Origin: JANSWP01 sp041941305
GTDB taxonomy: Bacteria; Bacteroidota; Bacteroidia; Chitinophagales; Saprospiraceae
Length of the DNA stretch: 64,000 nucleotides
NCBI GenBank assembly: GCA_041941305.1
Contig: JBGTQJ010000008.1
Location: 185,041-249,040 of the forward strand
Reading direction: 5' to 3'
Of this stretch, positions 60,581 through 64,000 are shown piece after piece. The translations under genes and the position numbers were made by a program. Below the pieces are notes generated by a model. It ran no database searches, was not told where the DNA came from, and worked only from the letters and a program-made list of their open reading frames with translations. Position 1 is the stretch's first letter; each line of letters opens with the position of its first letter.

Positions 60581-60691
60581 TCAGTTGTCGGTTCAAAATC
60601 ATACGGGATAAAATAAAATATCGATCAACCTTTCTCTATAAAGACGTTATTTTCCCATTTTTTTTATTTCAAACTGACATCCGACAACTGA
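60581..60691. repeat. 11-bp inverted repeat flanking the promoter region of the gamma-carbonic-anhydrase-like gene
   Basis: TCAGTTGTCGG (60581-60591) and CCGACAACTGA (60681-60691) are exact complements 89 bp apart, with an extra AAAACTGAAA after the second arm. It ends 12 bp before ATG 60704. It matches the style of the short CAGTTGTCAG-type word repeats. Confidence 0.45.
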
Positions 60692-60703
60692 AAACTGAAA
60701 AAA

Positions 60704-61219
60704 ATGGCTTTAATAAAATCTGTACGTGGTTTTACTCCAAAATGGGGAGAAAACTGCTTCTTTGCTGATAATGCGACCATCGTTGGGGATGTTATTCTTG
60801 GCGATGATTGTAGTGTCTGGTTTCAAACGGTTTTGAGGGGGGATGTCAATAGCATTCGAATTGGAAACAAGGTGAATATTCAAGATGGGGCGATCATACA
60901 TGGCACCTACGAAAGAACAAAAACAATTATTGGTGACAATGTAAGTATCGGGCATAATGCAATTGTTCATGGCTGTAGATTACATGATAATGTTTTGGTT
61001 GGTATGGGTGCAATTGTGATGGACAATGCTGTAGTAGAAGAAAATGTCTTGGTTGCAGCCGGAGCAGTGGTCTTGGAAAATTCAAAATTAGAATCCGGGT
61101 ACATTTACGCAGGAGTCCCTGCAAAAAAAGTGAAGCGATTATCCAATAATAGGTTTAAGGATTTAATAGAGCGAATAGCCAATAATTATTTGATGTACGC
61201 AGGTTGGTTTAAAAATTAG
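60704..61219 (+). CDS. Gamma-carbonic-anhydrase-like hexapeptide-repeat protein
   Basis: 171 residues of left-handed beta-helix: VILGDDCSVWFQTVLRGDVN (about 23-42), NIQDGAIIHGTYERTKTII, DNVSIGHNAIVHGCRLHDNV (about 80-99) and VGMGAIVMDNAVVEENVLVA. The three zinc histidines appear as HGT, GHNAIVHGC. This is the gamma-CA/YrdA type; many such proteins have weak or no carbonic anhydrase activity. An alpha-helix at the end (NNRFKDLIERIANNYLMYAG) completes the fold. It overlaps the convergent gene by 4 bp. Confidence 0.93.
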   Translation: MALIKSVRGFTPKWGENCFFADNATIVGDVILGDDCSVWFQTVLRGDVNSIRIGNKVNIQDGAIIHGTYERTKTIIGDNVSIGHNAIVHGCRLHDNVLVGMGAIVMDNAVVEENVLVAAGAVVLENSKLESGYIYAGVPAKKVKRLSNNRFKDLIERIANNYLMYAGWFKN

Positions 61220-61563
61220 TTCATGGAAAATGCAGGCATGCGTTCTTGTGAAGTGTTGTAAAAAGTGAGCATACTCACCCGAACCTTCATAAATTTGGTC
61301 AAGGGCATATCTGCAATTAATTCCATTACATCCAATTCAGAATTGGCATTGAAGATTGCCCATAGCTTGGATTCTTCCAGTGAGAGGGCATAGTTGACCA
61401 ATTTCCCTTCAGAAAAAAATTGATTGACGCGGGCGCGCTGGTAAGGAATCAAACTCATAAATTCTTCCGTCAATACTTCTGGCAGTGTAAAATCTACCAT
61501 GTATTGATACTCATAGCTCATATGTCTGCTTTTCTTTTCCATAGTTATCATGTAAGCGTGCAA
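61216..61563 (-). CDS. Muconolactone isomerase-like dimeric alpha-beta barrel protein
   Basis: 115 residues, or 101 from ATG 61521 (MSYEYQYMVDFTLPEVLTEE), the likelier start. YMVDFTLPEVLTEEFMSLIP and YQRARVNQFFSEGKLVNYAL, then FNANSELDVMELIADMPLTK and FMKVRVSMLTFYNT, follow the ferredoxin-like ABM pattern of muconolactone delta-isomerase and YciI-type proteins. It is unlikely to be a true MLI since no beta-ketoadipate genes are near. Function unknown. Confidence 0.75.
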   Translation of the reverse strand: MHAYMITMEKKSRHMSYEYQYMVDFTLPEVLTEEFMSLIPYQRARVNQFFSEGKLVNYALSLEESKLWAIFNANSELDVMELIADMPLTKFMKVRVSMLTFYNTSQERMPAFSMN

Positions 61564-61703
61564 AGGTCGGTTATTATTCTTTAGGTTTCAACCCTTGTGG
61601 GAAATTTGCTAATAGGGGAGTGTTCAAAGTGCGCGATGAAATTAATAATTATTTTGATATGTTCGTTTTTCGTCTATGATAATTTTATCCACATGGTCTT
61701 GTG

Positions 61704-61870
61704 TAAGGCAGGAGGGGTATATAACCCGTACGACTCCAGATTCAAGATTTTTTGTATACATAAGGCGCGAAAACCGGAGTCATGCATTAGCATGATGAGG
61801 ATTTTTGCAACGAAATGAAGGCAAAAAAGATGAATATTAGTTGTGCGGGTTATATATACCTCCTGCCTTA
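61704..61870. mobile_element. MITE-like element with 25-bp terminal inverted repeats and TA ends
   Basis: Left end TAAGGCAGGAGGGGTATATA (then ACCCG) at 61704-61728 and right end 61846-61870 are complementary at 23 of 25 positions. Both outer ends are TA. The inside carries CATGC-ATTA-GCATG and no long frame. It lies 31 bp upstream of the sensor kinase start. It has the same size class and TA ends as the 19869-20032 element but different repeats. Confidence 0.65.
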
Positions 61871-61901
61871 AATGTTTTGAATAAAATTTATTTCTTGTGG
61901 T

Positions 61902-62915
61902 ATGAATCAAAAAAGACCAACTTTCCCTACCACATCCTGGCAATTTCATGTGGCTTTTTGGTTGCTTTATTGGGGTTTTCATATTCTTCAGGATGCCATT
62001 TTTCATCCTTATTTTAAAGAGAACTTCAATTTACCGATTGTTATTGGCTCTGTGGGTTTGGTTTATTTCAATTATTACTATTGGCTGCCCCGTCATTTGA
62101 TTCAGAGAAAAAAATATTGGTTCTATACCCTCAGCATGGTGACCATGATAATTGTGAATGCCTTTTTGGTAAACTCCATCATGTGGCTTTTTACAAATGA
62201 TGCTTACTATCTCTCTCCTCGTAGTGCCCTGTTTATGTCAATTGATACTTCGGTAATTGTAGCATTTACGACTGCGTTTAAGTTTATGCAACAATGGAAT
62301 GAAAGAAATCAGTATGCCAAAGAGTTGGAAAAGAAAAACCTGGAAAGTGAATTGGAAATGCTGAAATCACAAATCAATCCTCATTTCATCTTCAACACTT
62401 TAAATATGATCTATTTTTTGATGGAACAAAAAGATGAAAAAGCTAAGGAGGTATTGCTGAAATTTTCGGATATTTTGAGTCATCAATTGTATGATTACAA
62501 TAAGGAATTCATTGATTTGGATAAGGAAATCAGGTATTTGGAAAATTATATTGAATTGCAAAAATTAAGATACGATGAGGAAATTCTGGATTTAGCTTAT
62601 CAATTACCTAAACAAACTGGAGGCCTAAAAATTGCTCCAATGCTTTTGATTCCATTTATCGAAAACGCTTTTAAACATGGCTCCAATTCCAGTCGTTTTA
62701 AAGTAGACGTAAAATTGAAATTGGACAATGGACAATTGGTCTTCTTAACCAAAAACAGTATCAACCTAAATAAAATAAAAACTAAAGGGATAGGGGGTAT
62801 AGGCTTGAAAAATGTAAAAAGAAGATTAGAACTCACTTATGCTAACCGGTATGAATTGGACATTCAAAATGACGGAAAAGTTTATACCGCCAATCTGAAA
62901 ATTCAACTCAAATGA
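61902..62915 (+). CDS. LytS-type sensor histidine kinase
   Basis: 337 residues. Four membrane helices (FHVAFWLLYWGFHILQDAIF; LPIVIGSVGLVYFNYYYWL; YTLSMVTMIIVNAFLVNSIM; SIDTSVIVAFTTAF) occupy about 10-130. A coiled linker leads into the His_kinase domain (PF06580 type): LEMLKSQINPHFIFNTLNMI with the phospho-accepting His, LDKEIRYLENYIELQKLRYD, and the ATP-binding IPFIENAFKHG. No periplasmic sensor domain is visible, so it probably senses through the membrane helices. The stop overlaps the response regulator start by 4 bp (ATGA). Confidence 0.95.
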   Translation: MNQKRPTFPTTSWQFHVAFWLLYWGFHILQDAIFHPYFKENFNLPIVIGSVGLVYFNYYYWLPRHLIQRKKYWFYTLSMVTMIIVNAFLVNSIMWLFTNDAYYLSPRSALFMSIDTSVIVAFTTAFKFMQQWNERNQYAKELEKKNLESELEMLKSQINPHFIFNTLNMIYFLMEQKDEKAKEVLLKFSDILSHQLYDYNKEFIDLDKEIRYLENYIELQKLRYDEEILDLAYQLPKQTGGLKIAPMLLIPFIENAFKHGSNSSRFKVDVKLKLDNGQLVFLTKNSINLNKIKTKGIGGIGLKNVKRRLELTYANRYELDIQNDGKVYTANLKIQLK

Positions 62916-63640
62916 CTATCAATTGCCTCGTAGTAGATGATGAACCGGTCGCTCGTAAAGGCATTGCCAATTATGTCGAACAAACGCCCTTTCTGAACCT
63001 TGTAAGCACCTGTAAAAGTGCCCTTGAAGCCAACGATTTTTTAAGAGATTACCAGATAGATTTGATGTTTTTGGATATCCAAATGTCTGACCTTACTGGC
63101 ATAGAATTTATCCGTTCTCTCAATGACCCTCCCGCTTTCATCTTTACGACTGCATTTAGAGATTATGCTACAGAAGGATTTGAGCTCAATGCCCTGGATT
63201 ACCTGGTCAAGCCGATTTCCTTTCAAAGGTTCTTAAAAGCTGCCAATAAAGCGAGAACGCATTTTGAAACACAACAACAATTGCTTCAAAAACAGTCTCC
63301 TTCTGAAGCAGGACATTTTTTTATCAAAAGTGATGGACAATACATTAAAATCAATTTGGAGGATGTCCTGTACTTTGAATCTGAAAGAGATTACATTTTT
63401 ATTCATACAGAACAAAAACGACATCTCACTTTGTTGTCTCTCAAGCAACTAGAGAAGGAATTGCCGTCAGAAAAATTTATACGCGTACATCGCTCCTACA
63501 TTGTGGCTTTAGATAGGGTTGAATTAATGGATGGTAATCTTTTAAAAATTCAAGGCAAGAAAATTCCGGTAAGCCGTAGTATGCAGGATACGGTTTATAA
63601 AAAATTAATTGAAGGGAAGCTATGGAAAAGAGATATGTAA
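62912..63640 (+). CDS. LytTR-family response regulator
   Basis: 242 residues. Receiver domain: LVVDDEPVARKGI (acidic pair), MFLDIQMSDLTGIEFI (phospho-acceptor Asp), FIFTTAFRDYATEGFELNAL and DYLVKPISFQRFL (Lys). The LytTR DNA-binding domain is at about 140-235: FFIKSDGQYIKINLEDVLYF, HLTLLSLKQLEKELPSEKFI and FIRVHRSYIVALDRVELMDG. With the LytS-type kinase it forms a two-component system common in Bacteroidota. The target genes are not evident; no LytTR direct repeats were seen next to a neighbouring gene. Confidence 0.96.
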   Translation: MTINCLVVDDEPVARKGIANYVEQTPFLNLVSTCKSALEANDFLRDYQIDLMFLDIQMSDLTGIEFIRSLNDPPAFIFTTAFRDYATEGFELNALDYLVKPISFQRFLKAANKARTHFETQQQLLQKQSPSEAGHFFIKSDGQYIKINLEDVLYFESERDYIFIHTEQKRHLTLLSLKQLEKELPSEKFIRVHRSYIVALDRVELMDGNLLKIQGKKIPVSRSMQDTVYKKLIEGKLWKRDM

Positions 63641-63684
63641 AAAATGCTTTGAAACAGGAATATTTGCTTCCCAGATGATATGAT

Positions 63685-63933
63685 TTATGGCCGCAAATCC
63701 AGATTGGCAATTTTGAAGACTATTACTGAATCATTGCCATTTCGAAAGCTTTCCTTTATTTCTTTGGTCAAAGCCTCCATTATTTCATCGTAGTTGCCAA
63801 AAAGCTGAGTACTCATGGTGTTGGAGTGCATTTCAATGGAAGGATACCGCTTGAGTTTGTCAAGAAAAGTAAGGATTGCAGTGCCATAATTCTCCGTTAG
63901 TGGATACATGCTTATTTCTACAGAAGCTTTCAT
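63685..63933 (-). CDS. YkoF-like thiamine/HMP-binding protein
   Basis: The ATG at 63933 (MKASVEISMYPLTENYGTAI) is preferred to the one at 63942. The 82 residues carry the pattern of the YkoF/MTH1187 family: SVEISMYPL, then FLDKLKRYPSIEMHSNTMST, FGNYDEIMEALTKEIKESF and a final strand VIVFKIANLDL. These small ferredoxin-like proteins bind thiamine or its pyrimidine in the cytoplasm. A hairpin (AATCATCCCC/GGGGTGATT, 63944-63970) lies just upstream; no TPP riboswitch pattern was found in the 67 bases left in the window. Confidence 0.85.
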   Translation of the reverse strand: MKASVEISMYPLTENYGTAILTFLDKLKRYPSIEMHSNTMSTQLFGNYDEIMEALTKEIKESFRNGNDSVIVFKIANLDLRP

Positions 63934-64000
63934 AAAAAACATGAATCATCCCCCCAAAGGCAGGGGTGATTGGTTCTAGTTTTAAATGTAAAAGTCAAAA

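Noticed and set aside
63943..64000. TPP riboswitch upstream of the thiamine-binding protein
   Set aside because: The hairpin AATCACCCC...GGGGATGATT is present, but the conserved CTGAGA and ACC-TGAT parts are not in the available sequence.
1..64000. tRNA, rRNA, tmRNA genes and prophage or integrase
   Set aside because: None of the usual stems, CCA ends, boxes or phage/integrase motifs was seen in any gap.

Overview
The window looks like chromosome from a Bacteroidota bacterium, probably of the Saprospiria/Lewinella-Haliscomenobacter type. It is AT-rich. At least two secreted proteins end in type IX secretion (T9SS) type A sorting domains (5659-8943 and 9085-11124). There are two ECF sigma / anti-sigma pairs and many Bacteroidota-type secreted or lipoprotein genes. 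Several genes are preceded by the Bacteroidota -7 box TAnnTTTG (clearest at hmgA and hppA). No rRNA, tRNA, CRISPR array, prophage or full-length insertion sequence was found.

Layout. 1-5.5 kb: end of an FtsX-type permease, an ECF sigma factor with a membrane anti-sigma fused to a beta-propeller, then lipoproteins and secreted proteins of unknown role. 5.6-12.5 kb: a beta-helix/Ig-like T9SS cargo, a PhoD-type phosphatase with a T9SS tail, and a pappalysin-type metalloprotease lipoprotein. 12.6-23.2 kb: purD, an enoyl-CoA hydratase, a DPP-IV-type peptidase with a truncated VIT/CCC1 transporter fused onto its end, a DEAD-box helicase, a leucine-rich-repeat protein and uvrA. 23.2-26.5 kb: an AT-rich island with two overlapping genes of unknown function and a minimal ECF sigma/partner pair. 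26.5-35 kb: a MocR-type regulator divergent from a flavin-binding protein, two DinB-like proteins (one fused to a cupin), a deacetylase/methyltransferase pair and an ABC exporter. 35-41 kb: nadK, a BamA-like outer-membrane protein, lpxK, a cyclase-family hydrolase, a DUF4197 lipoprotein and a Uma2 protein. 41-52 kb: a K+-dependent-type membrane pyrophosphatase with a structured leader, a NifU-like protein, a ferredoxin-NADP reductase-like protein, a mevalonate-kinase-like GHMP kinase, a TSUP permease, homogentisate dioxygenase, a rhodanese lipoprotein and mvaD. 52-56.5 kb: molybdenum cofactor genes moaA, moeA, moaC and a MobB-like/MobA fusion. 56.5-64 kb: an ornithine-cyclodeaminase-like protein, a membrane glycosyltransferase, a gamma-carbonic-anhydrase-like protein, a LytS/LytTR two-component pair and a YkoF-like thiamine-binding protein.

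Most genes are chromosomal housekeeping. The GHMP kinase and mvaD point to isoprenoid synthesis by the mevalonate route. The moa/moe/mob genes form one cofactor operon. NadK, LpxK and the BamA-like protein serve NADP supply and the outer membrane.

The most unusual signal lies between the genes. At least a dozen palindromic elements of 29-170 bp with different sequences occur in the intergenic spaces. Many sit within about 40 bp upstream of a start codon. Two (19869-20032 and 61704-61870) look like TA-flanked MITEs. Several gene remnants lie beside such elements or at gene junctions: the VIT fragment, a secreted-protein fragment at 43856-44434 and a membrane-protein tail at 50529-50711. The best candidate for an undescribed gene system is the two-gene AT-rich island at 23263-25069.
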